A stretch of DNA of 64,000 nt from contig NZ_CP047117.1 in NCBI RefSeq assembly GCF_030440535.1, positions 434,001-498,000 on the forward strand. The letters run 5' to 3'. The position numbers were made by a program, and so were the translations under genes. Of the stretch, positions 1 to 10,034 are shown piece after piece. The DNA comes from Corynebacterium capitovis DSM 44611. Lineage in GTDB: Bacteria; Actinomycetota; Actinomycetes; Mycobacteriales; Mycobacteriaceae. Positions within the stretch are counted from its first letter, which is position 1, and every line of letters starts with the position of its first letter. The notes below the pieces were generated by a model. The model worked only from the letters and a program-made list of their open reading frames with translations, did no database searches and was not told the origin of the DNA.

Positions 1-3000
1 ACGATCACGATCATGTCCTCAAGAGCGCAGGTCACCTCGCCCACCTCAGCGCCTTCCGGCTGGGAGGGGTTGGCCACGTTCGGCAGCGCCTTAATAGCTT
101 CGCTTGTCGACGCCTGCGCGGCCCCCTCCGCCTGCACCGACGCGGTGCGGGCGAGCTCGGCGATGGACACGCCCGCGTCGGCGAGCCCACCGGTCGCGTC
201 AAGGTCGAGCGGGGCCTCGGCAGCCTGGGCGCGGGAATTGCGCGAGGCCAGGCCCATGATCTCGGCGGAGATCTCCGCCGGGTTCCACACCCGGATCCCG
301 GCGGCCTCGGCGGCCGGGACGAGGGCGTCGTTGCCGCCCATCAGCTGCGTGCCGGCGACCCAGCCGATGCGCGCCTGCGCCAGCGTCACACCTTCCGGCC
401 AGCCGGTCTCGGCGGACCACTTGTTCACGATGGCGTCGAAAGCCGCCTTGACCTCGCCGTACGCACCGTCACCACCGAAGGTGCCGCGGTTCGGCGAACC
501 CGGCAGGATGACGTGGGTGCGCGTGGCGGGGAAGTCGTTGGCGGTCTGTGCCAGCGCAGACAGCCCCGCGATGGTGCGCTCGACGGACCACAGCAGCAGG
601 CGGGCCTGGGTTTCGGTGGTGCCGCCGGCCTCGGCGAGTGAGCCGGACACGCCCGGCGCGGCGAAGGGGAAGGCGAGCGTTGGGATGAGCGCGGGCTTGA
701 CCACCTTCACCTCATTGCCGACGGTCTCGCGTTGCTCGGAGCCAATCCAGTCAATCAGCGCGTCGATGTCGCGGTAACTGGACAGGTTGGCGGGCACGAG
801 CCACAACGCGGAACCGGCCGCGGCGTGGTCGCGGTAGAGGGTGCGCGCGAACTCCTTGCGGGCCTGGTCAACGCGCGAGGCCGTCATGATGACGGTCGCA
901 CCTCCGGCCAGAAGCCTTTCCACCAGCGCCGTCGCGATCGAGCCGGGCGCGGCTCCCGTGACCAGAGCGACATCTCCCGCGTACACCAGCTCCGGGGTCT
1001 CAAGAGCCACCCGGGCGATCTCCGCCAGCGGGCCGGCGTAACCGTGCTCGGCGTACCATTCGGCCTGCTCAGCGACGGTCGCGCCGGTACCGGCGAAGCG
1101 CTCCACGGCGATCTCGGCCTCGCCGAGTGCGACACGGGCGAGGTCCTCGCGGGCCTGGGCCCAGCGGTCGTCGAAAAGGACGGCGCGGCGGGCGTCGAAC
1201 ACGGGCGTGACCTGCTTGACCCAGCCGGTGCCGAGCTCTGCCTCGATCGTCTCCAACACCGTCGTGTCCGGCGCCTCGACCTCGGCGTGCTCGTCCTCGA
1301 TACCCAGCTTGGACAACAGGGTGCGCGCGGTGGTGACCAGGGTGTCGGTCACCTCATCGCGGTACGCATCAAGGGCGGCGGAGTCCACGACCCCGCCAGA
1401 AGCAGCACCGCTTGCCGACGCTTGAGAGACACTCACCCCGAGGCGGGCGGCGACGGACTGGACGGCGGCGTCGACAAGCGAAGCCGCCTCGGCCTTGCTG
1501 GACACGGCGGGCAGCGTGGTGAGGCTGCCGCCGCGCACCGACTCCTCGCCACGCGTGCCGAGGAGGATTTCCGCCTCGACGTGCGGTGCCCAGGATGCGG
1601 GCAGGCCCCACGCGGAGGCGAGGTGCTCGCCGACGAAGGCGGGTTTGAGGCCGGCCGCGCCGAGGAGCTGGCGCAGGCGGGACGTGATGGCCTCAGAGAG
1701 AACCGGGCCGAAGGCGGAGTAACCGGGGGCGGCGGTGGTGACGCGGCCGCGCAGGGTGGCCACGTCGTCCTCGGCGGCGCCGTCGATGGCGGGAACGCCG
1801 AGCTCAGCGGACATGTCCATGAGCAGCTGGTTGCGGCGGGAGGACACGCCGCCGGTGAGTTCCTCGATGGTGTCGTTGTCGGTGATCTGCTCCAGGCGGA
1901 CCTTGTTCTGGAACGCGAAGAGCACCATGATCGCGTCCGCTGCGGTAAACGGCAGGTCGCTGACGGGCGCGCCGCCGGTGGGAGCGGCGACTGGGGCCGG
2001 TGCGGGGGCCGGTGCGGGGGCCGCGATGACCGGTTCCGGCGTGTCCGTAACAGGGGCAGCCGGGACGGACTCCTCCTCGGGCTGTGCGGGCTCGGGGGCG
2101 GAGGTGGCGTCGGCAAGCATGACCTGCTCTTGGTTCGCCTCTACGTTGAGCACCGGGATGTGGCGTCCGATGACATCCATCTCCCGCTTGGCCAGGTTGG
2201 TCAAGGTGGGGGAGGAGGCCAGGCCGACCTCGATGATCTGCTCGACGCGGTCGATGATGAGGTCCTGTGTCTCAATCCAGCGCACCGGGGAGGCGAACTG
2301 CCAGGCCAGAAGCTCGATGAGCAGGGTGCGCGCGAGCGTGGCGCGGTCGGTGTTGTCCACCGTGACGCCCGCGAGGCGCTGGGAGGGGACCTCGGAGGTG
2401 ACCGCATCGATGAACCCCTGGGTCAGCTCGAAGGGGCGGGCGACCAAGTTGGGCACGTAGCGGTGCTCGAGGGCATCGACGTCGATGACCTGTGGCAGCA
2501 GCTGGTCGAGCTTTTCCGCAAAGGCGGGCACGCCGTCGCGCAGGACGCGGGAATGGAAGGGAACGTCGATGCCGGGCACGGTGACGAAGGCACGCTCGCG
2601 TACCGCGTTGGCCCTGCGCTCGAGCGCGGCAAGGCCACGTTTCGTACCGGCGATGGAGTACTGCTGGCCAGCGATGTTGTAGTTGACGATCTCGAGGAAC
2701 TCACCGGTGTCCTCCGCGATGGAGGCGACGTAGCCCTCCACCTCGTCTGGGCCGACACCGATCATGTTCGGGCGCAGCGCGCCCATGCCGTAGTTCGAGG
2801 TGCCCTCGGCGTCGCGGGGCACAAGGGAACCCATCGCGGAACCACGGGAGTAGACGATGTCGATGACGGCTTCGAGGTCGAAGATGTCCCCCAAAGATGC
2901 GAGCGCGGTGTACTCGCCGAGCGAGTGTCCGGCGTACATGGCGCCCTCGGCCAGCAGACCGTCGACGCGCAGGCGTTCGGTCTGCGCGTAGGCGACGACG

Positions 3001-6000
3001 GCCAGCGCCACCTGCGTGAACTGGGTCAGGTGCAGGACGCCGTTCGGGTGCTTGAACTCGGTACCCCGCACAGTCAGCGTGGTCGGGTTCTCGTCCACGA
3101 TGTGCTGGATGGAAAAGCCCAGGTTGGCGCGGGTGTGGCGGTCCGCACGGCGCCAGATATCGCGAGCTGCGGGGCTCGCGTCGCGGTCCGCCTTGCCCAT
3201 GCCGACGGCCTGCACGCCCTGGCCCGGGTACACGTACGCGGTGCGGGGCTGGGCGAGGAGCGCCTGGCCGCGGGAGACGACATCGCCGCCGATGCGGCAG
3301 GTGACCTCCAGGGCGGGGCGGATGCGGACGCGACCGACGCGCTCGACGGTGATCTCCACCTCGTCGTCAAGCTGGACCATGCCGTACATGGAATAGGTCC
3401 ACCCGGTCACCGCACCGTGGCGCCCGGCGAGGTGTTGGGCGGTGGCGGAGAGCCACATGCCGTGCACGAGTGGCGCTGTGAGCCCCACCAGCGCGGAGGC
3501 GTTGTAGGAGGTGTGGATCGGGTTGTAGTCACCCGAGACCAGCGCGAACGGTGTCATGTCGTGCGGGGCGGTGACAGTGGCGCGGTCCACGAAGGAGCGC
3601 GGCGTGGCCATAACGTGGCCGGACTCCGGGCCGCCGCCGTAGGCGGGTGCCTGCGTCGGCGGGGTGGTCACGGTGGCACGGCCGCGGATGGCAAAGCGGT
3701 GCATCTGCGTGGCTACGAGCTCGCCGTTCGAGGTCAGCTCCAGCTCGACGGTGACGATGCGCCCGGAGACGGACTCAGCGATCGAGGTGCAGCGCGAGGT
3801 TACCTCGATTGTGCGGCCGTCGGCGAGCTCGTGAAGGTCGGCGCGCAGGTCAATGACGTGGTCGAGGTGGACGGCGTTGAGCAGGCCCTCAATGACAGGG
3901 TAGCCGCCCGGAAGCAGGCCTGAGCCCAGCGCCGTGTAGATTGCCGGCCAACAGGGCCCGACCAGCACGTCGGGAGTGCCGGCGGGCACGTCAGAGCCAA
4001 GCGCCGCGCCCGTGACGGCCGTGTGCGCCGCCAGCAGAGACGCCGGAAGGGTGAACGAGGAGCGCGCGACGCCGAACGGGGCATCCGCGGAGACGGAGTC
4101 CTCGATGATCCGCGGCATCTCGGTGATCTCATCGCCCGCCTCGGAGGTCGAGCCGACACCAGCCAGGCCCGCGAGCAGGGCGTAAACGGACTTGGGCAGG
4201 CGCTCGTCGGACACGACGGGGGAGGCGCCGGTCGCCGCGCCCGCCGGAAGATCCACGGGGACGGTCACTTCGCGCACGTAGAAGGGGCGCTGCCCCTCGG
4301 GCAGGTCGTCCCAGTAGGAATCGGTGGTGATCCGGATCGCCCACCCGTCGGTGTCCTCGACGATGTCGAAGGCGTCCGCCGGCATGTGGTAGGCGGGGTT
4401 GTCCATGAGGTGGCCGTGCCACATCATCGTCGGCGCGGCACGCAGGTAGGACTCGACATCCCGCGCGTCCGCGAGGCGCGAGTACAGGTCGTCGGGGGTG
4501 GCGCCGCCGTCGAGAAGCGACTGCGTGGCGGCGGCCTCGAAGCGGGCGAGCAGCTCGGCAACGGGCTCGTTCTTCTTGATAATACCCGCCACCGCGACCG
4601 GGCCGGGGATGATGCGGACCTGATCAGCGGTGTAGCGCTCGTCCTGCGCCTGCCACAGCGTGTCTTTTCCAAACCACGTCTTCAGATCGCCGTCGATCGC
4701 GGGGACCCAGGGCATCGGCTTCGGGTACTCGTAATGCAGTCCAATCCACCACGCGGCGTCGCGCGGGGAGACCTTCACCTCGCTGGCCAGCGGGTAGGCG
4801 CGCACCAGCTTGTCGACGGCCCCCGCCACGTCCACCTCTTCATCGGAGGGGAAGATCGTCTCGATCTCTCCGTGGTCCGCCTCGCTCAGGCGCGCCTCGA
4901 CGCGGTGGAGCAGCGACAGGAAGCGCGCGTCCCAGGACGCGTCGACGAATGGGTGGGCCAGTTCGACGAACCGGGAGACCCACTGCTCGTAGGTCATCTC
5001 TTCGACATCACCAAAGTAGGGCTTCGAGGTCTTCGACAGTGCCTCGATGATGTCCTCGCGGTGCGTCGCGTACTCGGTGTGATCCAGGCTCGTGATTAGC
5101 CTCGAGGCGCGAGCGAAGGAGTTATCCAGGTCGTGGATGTCTGCGAGCAGGTGGCTTTGCGACGACGCGACGCCGTTGCGCCCGGTGCCACGGGACACCC
5201 AGCCGCCGTTGTCGGTCGGGTTAATGCCCTCGGTGTTGACCAGGAGATCCTTGACGGAGTCTGTTGCCTTCGCCTCCTTCGTGGCCATGGCGACGGTTCC
5301 AATAAACACGGCGTCGACCGGCATGAGCGGCAGGTCCCAGCGCGTGGCCCAGTCGCCGTTGATGAGCTCCGCGGCGCGCGCCGGGGAGTACACGCCACCG
5401 CCGACGGTGAGGTAGGCGTTTGGGTGGGCGCGGACCTCGGCGTAGGTCTCGATGAGGATCTCGTCCAGGTCCACCCACGAGTGGTGGCCGCCCGCGTGGC
5501 CGTCTTCGACCATGAGGATGACCGGCACGTCCGGGTTGGCCGCGGCGATCTTCAACGCGTCCCGGATCTGCTTCGCCGTCCCCGGCTTGAACGCGATGTA
5601 CGGGAAACCTTCTGCGCGCAGCTGCGCAATGAGTTCCGTGGCCTCCTCGACCTCGGGGATGCCCGCCGAGATACACACGCCGTTGAAGGGGGCGCCGGCC
5701 GCGCGGGCCTTGGGCACCATGCGAGTCTGGCCGAACTGAAGGTTCCACAGGAAGCGGTCGAAGAACATGGTGTTGAACTGCGCCGTGCGGCCCGGTTCCA
5801 GGTTTTCCACCAGCGTGTTTTTGTGCTGGGTGAAGACGTCCTCGGAGTACATGCCTCCGCCGGCGAGTTCCGTCCAATACCCGGCGTTGGCCGCCGCGGC
5901 GACGATCTCGCCGTCGGCCGACGTCGGCGTCATGCCACCGAGGATGATGGGGGACAGGCCGGTGAGCGTCGAGAAGCGAGTCTGCGTGTAGGTCTTGCCG

Positions 6001-7088
6001 TCCGGCAAGCGCACGAGGCGCGGTGCGTAGGCGGAGTAATCGGCGGCCTCCGGCAGGGTGGTGCCGGGCACGGCGAGGTCGTCGCGCGACGTCGCGGTGT
6101 CCACGGTGATAACCGGCACACCCGAGCCTGCGGTGAGGCGGGAAGTGATCGCAGAGAGGGATCTGTCCAGCGACAGGATGTGGCTGGGTGAGCTGTCCAA
6201 CAATGTGCGCACCGTCAGCGGCCAGTCATGCGGATCCACCAGGATCGACTGCGCCAGCTCGGCAGGCGAGTGGGGAGTCAGCTCGATGTTACAGGCCGCG
6301 GCCCACTCGGCGGCGAGCTGTGCGCCCGCGGAATTGGCCGGGCTGTGGAAGGGGTAGGCGACGTCGAGCTCGTCGAACTGCGGGGTGCGCTGCGAGCCAC
6401 CGAACTCGGCGTCCTCCAGCTTGGCGTTGTAGGCCGCGGCGGCCGCCTCGATGCGCTCGCGCGCGGAGCGTAGCTGCTCCGGCTCGCCGGCCAGGACGAC
6501 GTGGCGCGGGCCGTTGATGACGGCGACGAGGTCACCCGCCAGCTCCTCAACCTCGGCGCGGGGCAGGCCGCGCACGGAGAGCATGCGCGAGGCCGCGTCG
6601 GTCGCACCGTGCGCGGTGGCGGCAGCCGCGCCCATGATCAGCGCGAAGGCAAGGGTGGACTCCGGGTCGTGAACGGCGGCAACGCCGAGGCTGCCCTGAG
6701 AGTGACCGGCCATAAGCGCCCCATCCACGTCGACGCCGAGGTCGCGTAGCTGACGCACAGCGGCGATCTGTGCCAGCACAATGCCGGGCACGCTCACGGC
6801 GGTCAGGGAGTCTATGTCTTTGCGGTCCTTGCGGTCCTTGCGGCCCGGGGCCGGTTGATCGGGATCCATCAGTTCCCGCAAACGCTCCACCGCGCCGGGC
6901 ACCGCAGAGGCCAGCGGGCGCGCAACCGGTCCGGTCAGCGTACGGGCCCGGGAGAGGAGGTCGCTGAGGTAAGCGCGGGTGGAGGGGGTGGCGGCAGCGT
7001 CGGCAAGCGCGAGCTGCCAATTGGTGCCCTGCCCCTGGAAAACGATAGCGGGCGCGGTCAAAGACAAAAGGGGTGTAGAAATCTGCAC
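1..7088 (-). CDS. fas: Type I fatty acid synthase (FAS-I), C-terminus beyond window edge
   Basis: This is a giant multifunctional cytosolic synthase that makes acyl-CoA from acetyl- and malonyl-CoA; 2362 codons are inside the window. Reading from the GTG at 7088, I see an acyltransferase with GHSQG (Ser130), an enoyl reductase beginning near GGMTPTSAD (about 384-392), and a hot-dog dehydratase with DYNPIH (His1192) and PLVHGM. A malonyl/palmitoyl transferase follows with GHSLGEY (Ser1389), then an Ala/Pro linker, then a carrier domain with GGVSS (probable phosphopantetheine Ser1749). A ketoreductase follows with VTGAAPGS (about 2044-2051) and a YGEVK motif (Tyr2210). The ketosynthase should follow but is outside the window. 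The gene lies 17 nt after accD1, so the two are probably cotranscribed. The start has only a weak purine-rich site (AAAGAGAGAAAG), which fits translational coupling. Corynebacterial FAS-I proteins are about 3000 residues, so roughly 600 are missing here only because of the window edge. Confidence 0.96.
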   Translation of the reverse strand, partial: MQISTPLLSLTAPAIVFQGQGTNWQLALADAAATPSTRAYLSDLLSRARTLTGPVARPLASAVPGAVERLRELMDPDQPAPGRKDRKDRKDIDSLTAVSVPGIVLAQIAAVRQLRDLGVDVDGALMAGHSQGSLGVAAVHDPESTLAFALIMGAAAATAHGATDAASRMLSVRGLPRAEVEELAGDLVAVINGPRHVVLAGEPEQLRSARERIEAAAAAYNAKLEDAEFGGSQRTPQFDELDVAYPFHSPANSAGAQLAAEWAAACNIELTPHSPAELAQSILVDPHDWPLTVRTLLDSSPSHILSLDRSLSAITSRLTAGSGVPVITVDTATSRDDLAVPGTTLPEAADYSAYAPRLVRLPDGKTYTQTRFSTLTGLSPIILGGMTPTSADGEIVAAAANAGYWTELAGGGMYSEDVFTQHKNTLVENLEPGRTAQFNTMFFDRFLWNLQFGQTRMVPKARAAGAPFNGVCISAGIPEVEEATELIAQLRAEGFPYIAFKPGTAKQIRDALKIAAANPDVPVILMVEDGHAGGHHSWVDLDEILIETYAEVRAHPNAYLTVGGGVYSPARAAELINGDWATRWDLPLMPVDAVFIGTVAMATKEAKATDSVKDLLVNTEGINPTDNGGWVSRGTGRNGVASSQSHLLADIHDLDNSFARASRLITSLDHTEYATHREDIIEALSKTSKPYFGDVEEMTYEQWVSRFVELAHPFVDASWDARFLSLLHRVEARLSEADHGEIETIFPSDEEVDVAGAVDKLVRAYPLASEVKVSPRDAAWWIGLHYEYPKPMPWVPAIDGDLKTWFGKDTLWQAQDERYTADQVRIIPGPVAVAGIIKKNEPVAELLARFEAAATQSLLDGGATPDDLYSRLADARDVESYLRAAPTMMWHGHLMDNPAYHMPADAFDIVEDTDGWAIRITTDSYWDDLPEGQRPFYVREVTVPVDLPAGAATGASPVVSDERLPKSVYALLAGLAGVGSTSEAGDEITEMPRIIEDSVSADAPFGVARSSFTLPASLLAAHTAVTGAALGSDVPAGTPDVLVGPCWPAIYTALGSGLLPGGYPVIEGLLNAVHLDHVIDLRADLHELADGRTIEVTSRCTSIAESVSGRIVTVELELTSNGELVATQMHRFAIRGRATVTTPPTQAPAYGGGPESGHVMATPRSFVDRATVTAPHDMTPFALVSGDYNPIHTSYNASALVGLTAPLVHGMWLSATAQHLAGRHGAVTGWTYSMYGMVQLDDEVEITVERVGRVRIRPALEVTCRIGGDVVSRGQALLAQPRTAYVYPGQGVQAVGMGKADRDASPAARDIWRRADRHTRANLGFSIQHIVDENPTTLTVRGTEFKHPNGVLHLTQFTQVALAVVAYAQTERLRVDGLLAEGAMYAGHSLGEYTALASLGDIFDLEAVIDIVYSRGSAMGSLVPRDAEGTSNYGMGALRPNMIGVGPDEVEGYVASIAEDTGEFLEIVNYNIAGQQYSIAGTKRGLAALERRANAVRERAFVTVPGIDVPFHSRVLRDGVPAFAEKLDQLLPQVIDVDALEHRYVPNLVARPFELTQGFIDAVTSEVPSQRLAGVTVDNTDRATLARTLLIELLAWQFASPVRWIETQDLIIDRVEQIIEVGLASSPTLTNLAKREMDVIGRHIPVLNVEANQEQVMLADATSAPEPAQPEEESVPAAPVTDTPEPVIAAPAPAPAPAPVAAPTGGAPVSDLPFTAADAIMVLFAFQNKVRLEQITDNDTIEELTGGVSSRRNQLLMDMSAELGVPAIDGAAEDDVATLRGRVTTAAPGYSAFGPVLSEAITSRLRQLLGAAGLKPAFVGEHLASAWGLPASWAPHVEAEILLGTRGEESVRGGSLTTLPAVSSKAEAASLVDAAVQSVAARLGVSVSQASASGAASGGVVDSAALDAYRDEVTDTLVTTARTLLSKLGIEDEHAEVEAPDTTVLETIEAELGTGWVKQVTPVFDARRAVLFDDRWAQAREDLARVALGEAEIAVERFAGTGATVAEQAEWYAEHGYAGPLAEIARVALETPELVYAGDVALVTGAAPGSIATALVERLLAGGATVIMTASRVDQARKEFARTLYRDHAAAGSALWLVPANLSSYRDIDALIDWIGSEQRETVGNEVKVVKPALIPTLAFPFAAPGVSGSLAEAGGTTETQARLLLWSVERTIAGLSALAQTANDFPATRTHVILPGSPNRGTFGGDGAYGEVKAAFDAIVNKWSAETGWPEGVTLAQARIGWVAGTQLMGGNDALVPAAEAAGIRVWNPAEISAEIMGLASRNSRAQAAEAPLDLDATGGLADAGVSIAELARTASVQAEGAAQASTSEAIKALPNVANPSQPEGAEVGEVTCALEDMIVI

Positions 7089-7105
7089 TGGAGTTCTTTC
7101 TCTCT

Positions 7106-8731
7106 TTAAAGGGGCATGTTGCCGTGCTTGCGGGCGGGACGGGAGACTGTCTTGTCCCGGTAGAGCCTCAAATTGGAGGCGATGGCGGTGCGGGTTTCCG
7201 AGGGCAGAATGATGGCGTCGATAAGACCACGCTCGGCGGCGAGGTAGGGGTTCAAAATGGCGTCCTCGTATTCCCGCTCGTAGCTTTTGATGAGCTCGGC
7301 CAAAGCCGCCTCGTCCATGCCGGAATCGCGGGCGGCCTTGATGTCCTTGCGGTTGATAAAGCCCACCGCGCCGGCCGCGCCCATCACCGCGATTTGTGCC
7401 GTCGGCCAGGCCAGGTTGACGTCCGCACCAAGGCCCTTAGACCCCATCACGCAGTACGCGCCACCGTAGGACTTTCGCATGGTCACGGTGATCTTCGGGA
7501 CCGTGGCCTCTGCGTAGGCGTAGAGCAGCTTCGCGCCGCGGCGCAGGATGCCGCCGTGTTCCTGGCTGGTGCCGGGGAGGAAGCCGGGAACGTCGACAAG
7601 CATGACCAGCGGGATGTTGAAGGCGTCGATAGTGCGTACGAAGCGAGCGGCCTTCTCCGAGGAATCGATGTCTAGGCAGCCGGCGAAGACGCTCGGCTGG
7701 TTGGCCACGATGCCCACCACCTCACCGTCGATGCGGGTCAGGGCGGTGACGACGTTTTCCGCCCGCTGCTCCATGATCTCCATGAACTCCCCGCCGTCGG
7801 CGATGCGGGAGATGACCTCGCGCACGTCGTAGGGCTGGTTGGGGGAGTCAGGGACGAGGGTGTCCAGCTCGTGGTCCTCGAGTGTGATTTCCGTTTCCGG
7901 CTCGACCTGCTCGGCCGGCGGACGGGTCCGCGCGCTGGTGGGCAGGTAGGCGACGAGGTCGCTCACCCAGTCCAGCGCGTCCTCGTCGCTTGAGGCGACG
8001 TAGTGGCAGTTGCCGGCCGTGGTCATGTGGGTCCACGCCCCGCCGAGTTCTTCCTGGGTGACCTGCTCGCCGGTGACGGTGGTGATCACGTCGGGGCCGG
8101 TGACGAACATCTTCGAGTACTGATCCACCATGACTACGAAGTCCGTCAGCGCGGGCGAGTACGCGTTCCCGCCCGCGCACGCGCCCATAATCACCGAGAT
8201 CTGCGGCACGACGCCCGAGGCGTTGACGTTTTCGCGGAAGGTGCGGGCGATCCAATCCAGGGACACCGCGCCGTCCTGGATGCGCGCGCCCGCACCCTCG
8301 TAAAGGCCGATCAACGGCCGGTTGGTGGTTACGGCGAGTTCCTGGATCTTGACCATCTTCTCGCCGTACACCTCGCCCAGGGCGCCGCCGAAGACGGTGC
8401 CGTCCTGGGAAAAGATGCACACCTCGCGGCCGTCGATCGTGCCCCAGCCAGTGACGATGCCGTCGGTGACGGGGCGCTTGGCCTGCATGCCGAACTCGTG
8501 CGTGCGGTGGCGGGCCAGCTGATCGGTTTCCACGAAGGAGCCTTCGTCGAGCAGGTAGTCCAGGCGCTCGCGGGCGGTGAGGCGCCCGGCGTCCCGGACC
8601 TTGTCGTGCGCTTTCGTGCCCAGCGGCGCGTGGGCCTCCGCCCGGCGCCGCTTCAAGTCTGCAATCTTCTCGGCGGTCGTTTGTGGCCCGCCGAGAGTGT
8701 CGAGCTGCTCTACGTGGGAGGATACGGTCAT
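7106..8731 (-). CDS. accD1: Acetyl-/acyl-CoA carboxylase carboxyltransferase beta subunit AccD1 (DtsR1)
   Basis: This biotin-dependent carboxyltransferase subunit (541 aa) transfers carboxyl from biotinylated AccBC to acetyl-CoA, giving malonyl-CoA for the downstream FAS-I. It closely resembles corynebacterial DtsR1 over its full length, including the segment [16 protein letters not shown], the oxyanion-type motifs [10 protein letters not shown] and [10 protein letters not shown], and the C-terminus [11 protein letters not shown]. The ATG at 8731 (MTVSS) matches the usual N-terminus. An in-frame upstream extension to 8782 lacks family similarity. A TACACT hexamer lies 7 nt before this ATG with no Shine-Dalgarno, suggesting a leaderless message. 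The gene is divergent from acpS. The AccBC subunit is not in the window. Confidence 0.96.
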   Translation of the reverse strand: MTVSSHVEQLDTLGGPQTTAEKIADLKRRRAEAHAPLGTKAHDKVRDAGRLTARERLDYLLDEGSFVETDQLARHRTHEFGMQAKRPVTDGIVTGWGTIDGREVCIFSQDGTVFGGALGEVYGEKMVKIQELAVTTNRPLIGLYEGAGARIQDGAVSLDWIARTFRENVNASGVVPQISVIMGACAGGNAYSPALTDFVVMVDQYSKMFVTGPDVITTVTGEQVTQEELGGAWTHMTTAGNCHYVASSDEDALDWVSDLVAYLPTSARTRPPAEQVEPETEITLEDHELDTLVPDSPNQPYDVREVISRIADGGEFMEIMEQRAENVVTALTRIDGEVVGIVANQPSVFAGCLDIDSSEKAARFVRTIDAFNIPLVMLVDVPGFLPGTSQEHGGILRRGAKLLYAYAEATVPKITVTMRKSYGGAYCVMGSKGLGADVNLAWPTAQIAVMGAAGAVGFINRKDIKAARDSGMDEAALAELIKSYEREYEDAILNPYLAAERGLIDAIILPSETRTAIASNLRLYRDKTVSRPARKHGNMPL

Positions 8732-8738
8732 GCGGGGC

Positions 8739-8744
8739 AGTGTA
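8739..8744 (-). promoter_or_regulatory. Putative -10 element of accD1-fas (leaderless)
   Basis: TACACT on the minus strand, 7 nt upstream of the accD1 ATG. This spacing puts the transcription start at or next to the start codon. No clear -35 is visible. Confidence 0.45.
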
Positions 8745-8782
8745 GGGCCCGCGTTTGTATTTAGAAGCCGAAAACTGCCCAT

Positions 8783-8877
8783 ACTTACGAATTGGTAGGG
8801 TACGCTCAGGTAACCATGCGCCGTGGCCTGCCACTTTCCCGAGATGTGAGTTTGGTCACGAACTTACGGAAAGGTAG
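8783..8877. repeat. Two-copy direct repeat ACTTACG-N4-GGTAG between accD1 and acpS
   Basis: Two 16-bp elements at 8783-8798 and 8862-8877 match at 13 of 16 positions. The first is also an imperfect palindrome (12 of 16 positions symmetric in the CTTAC...GTAGG register). They flank the divergent promoters of accD1-fas and acpS-birA. They could be operators of a fatty-acid regulator such as a TetR-type FasR, but that is inference from position. Confidence 0.4.
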
Positions 8878-8882
8878 CTTTG

Positions 8883-9299
8883 GTGCTCGCGATCGGCACG
8901 GACATCGTCCACGTCCCCTCCTTTGCCGCGCAGCTCGACGTCCCCGGTTCCCGCTTCCGCGCCGTCTTTACCGACCGTGAGCTGCGCACCTGCGCGTTCA
9001 AGCCGGATCGCGCCGCCTCGCTTGCCGCGCGCTGGGCCGCCAAAGAGGCCTACATCAAAGCGTGGTCCCAGTCGCTCTACGGCTCCCCGCCGCTCATTGC
9101 CCCGGATGCGGTGGATTTCGCCCAGATCGAGGTCGTGGCCGACGCCTTTGGTCGGGTCGCGGTTGTCCTGCGCGGTGAGATCGCCCGCCTCGGGCCGCCG
9201 GCCGAGTCGCTGTCACTGTCCCACGACGGAGAGGTGGCCATCGCGGTGTGCGTGGTGGATGCCGGTGGGCGTCGAGAAGCAATATGCTCGAGCACATGA
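8883..9299 (+). CDS. acpS: Holo-[acyl-carrier-protein] synthase AcpS
   Basis: This 4'-phosphopantetheinyl transferase (138 aa) moves phosphopantetheine from CoA to a carrier-protein serine; the obvious substrate is the carrier domain of the FAS-I encoded nearby. The hallmarks are an N-terminal GTDIV (metal-binding Asp7), WAAKEA (Glu55) and a C-terminal SLSHDGEVA. I chose the GTG at 8883 because GGAAAGG at 8868-8874 lies 8 nt upstream; a TTG at 8880 is the alternative. The stop overlaps the birA start as ATGA, so the two genes are translationally linked. The gene is divergent from accD1-fas. Confidence 0.93.
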   Translation: MLAIGTDIVHVPSFAAQLDVPGSRFRAVFTDRELRTCAFKPDRAASLAARWAAKEAYIKAWSQSLYGSPPLIAPDAVDFAQIEVVADAFGRVAVVLRGEIARLGPPAESLSLSHDGEVAIAVCVVDAGGRREAICSST

Positions 9300-10024
9300 C
9301 TGTGCGAGATATCCAATTCATCCAGGATGGCGCGGCGGACATGTGGCGCGACGTCCGCTGGGTCGAATCCGTCGGCTCGACGAACGCGGAGCTGCTGGCC
9401 AGCGGCGAGCCGGGTGACGTCCTCATCGCGGACGAGCAAACCGCCGGCCGCGGTCGCCTGGGCCGCGCGTGGAGCTCGCCGAAGGGTTCGCAGCTCAGCG
9501 TGAGCGTGCTTGTCGACGCCCCCGAGGCCGCCTCCTCTTTCGGCCTGATCCCCCTCGCCGCCGGCCTGGCGGTCACGGATGTCATCCCGCAGGCGCGCCT
9601 GAAGTGGCCCAATGATGTCCAGATCGAGGGGCGGAAGCTGGCCGGGATCCTCGCAGAGGCCGACTTTTCCGGTGAGCGCCCGCGCGTCGTGGTGGGGATT
9701 GGGGTCAACGTGGCGTGGCGTCGGGATGAACTGCCGGTGGAGACTGCGACCTCCCTGAATCTGGAGGGCATTGAGGTCGACTGGGACCAGCTGGCCGTCG
9801 ACCTCCTTCTCGCGCTGGGCACGCGGTGCGCGCAGGTGGGCGACGAGCAGCTGCTCGAGGACTACCGCGCGGCCTGTTCCACAATCGGGGAGATGGTGCG
9901 CCTCGAACGCGCAGGCGGAAACGTGGAGGGGCGCGTTGACGGTGTCAATGACGCCGGTGAGATCGTCATCGCGGGCGAGGCCTACTCCGCCGGGGATGTG
10001 ACCCACCTGCGGCCGGCCAGCTAG
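9296..10024 (+). CDS. birA: Biotin--[acetyl-CoA-carboxylase] ligase
   Basis: Biotin protein ligase (242 aa) that activates biotin to biotinyl-AMP and attaches it to the biotin carboxyl carrier of acyl-CoA carboxylases. Visible motifs are SVGSTNAEL near the N-terminus, the biotin-binding loop AGRGRLGR, the KWPNDV segment with its conserved Lys, and a C-terminal small domain. It has no N-terminal helix-turn-helix, so it is a group I enzyme without repressor function. The ATG at 9296 overlaps the acpS stop by 4 nt, and TATGCT at 9283-9288 lies 7 nt upstream as a possible leaderless -10. An ATG at 9284 is the alternative start. Confidence 0.94.
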   Translation: MTVRDIQFIQDGAADMWRDVRWVESVGSTNAELLASGEPGDVLIADEQTAGRGRLGRAWSSPKGSQLSVSVLVDAPEAASSFGLIPLAAGLAVTDVIPQARLKWPNDVQIEGRKLAGILAEADFSGERPRVVVGIGVNVAWRRDELPVETATSLNLEGIEVDWDQLAVDLLLALGTRCAQVGDEQLLEDYRAACSTIGEMVRLERAGGNVEGRVDGVNDAGEIVIAGEAYSAGDVTHLRPAS

Positions 10025-10027
10025 GGT
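10022..10027 (+). promoter_or_regulatory. Putative -10 element of the PH-domain membrane protein gene
   Basis: TAGGGT, 7 nt before the GTG at 10035. No Shine-Dalgarno is present, consistent with leaderless initiation. It overlaps the birA stop codon. Confidence 0.4.
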
Positions 10028-10034
10028 TGCGCAC

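Noticed and set aside
732..3923. 1063-codon plus-strand open frame
   Set aside because: It is antisense to FAS-I, has a Gly/Arg/Val/Asp-rich shadow composition and no family motifs; the minus frame carries all FAS catalytic motifs.
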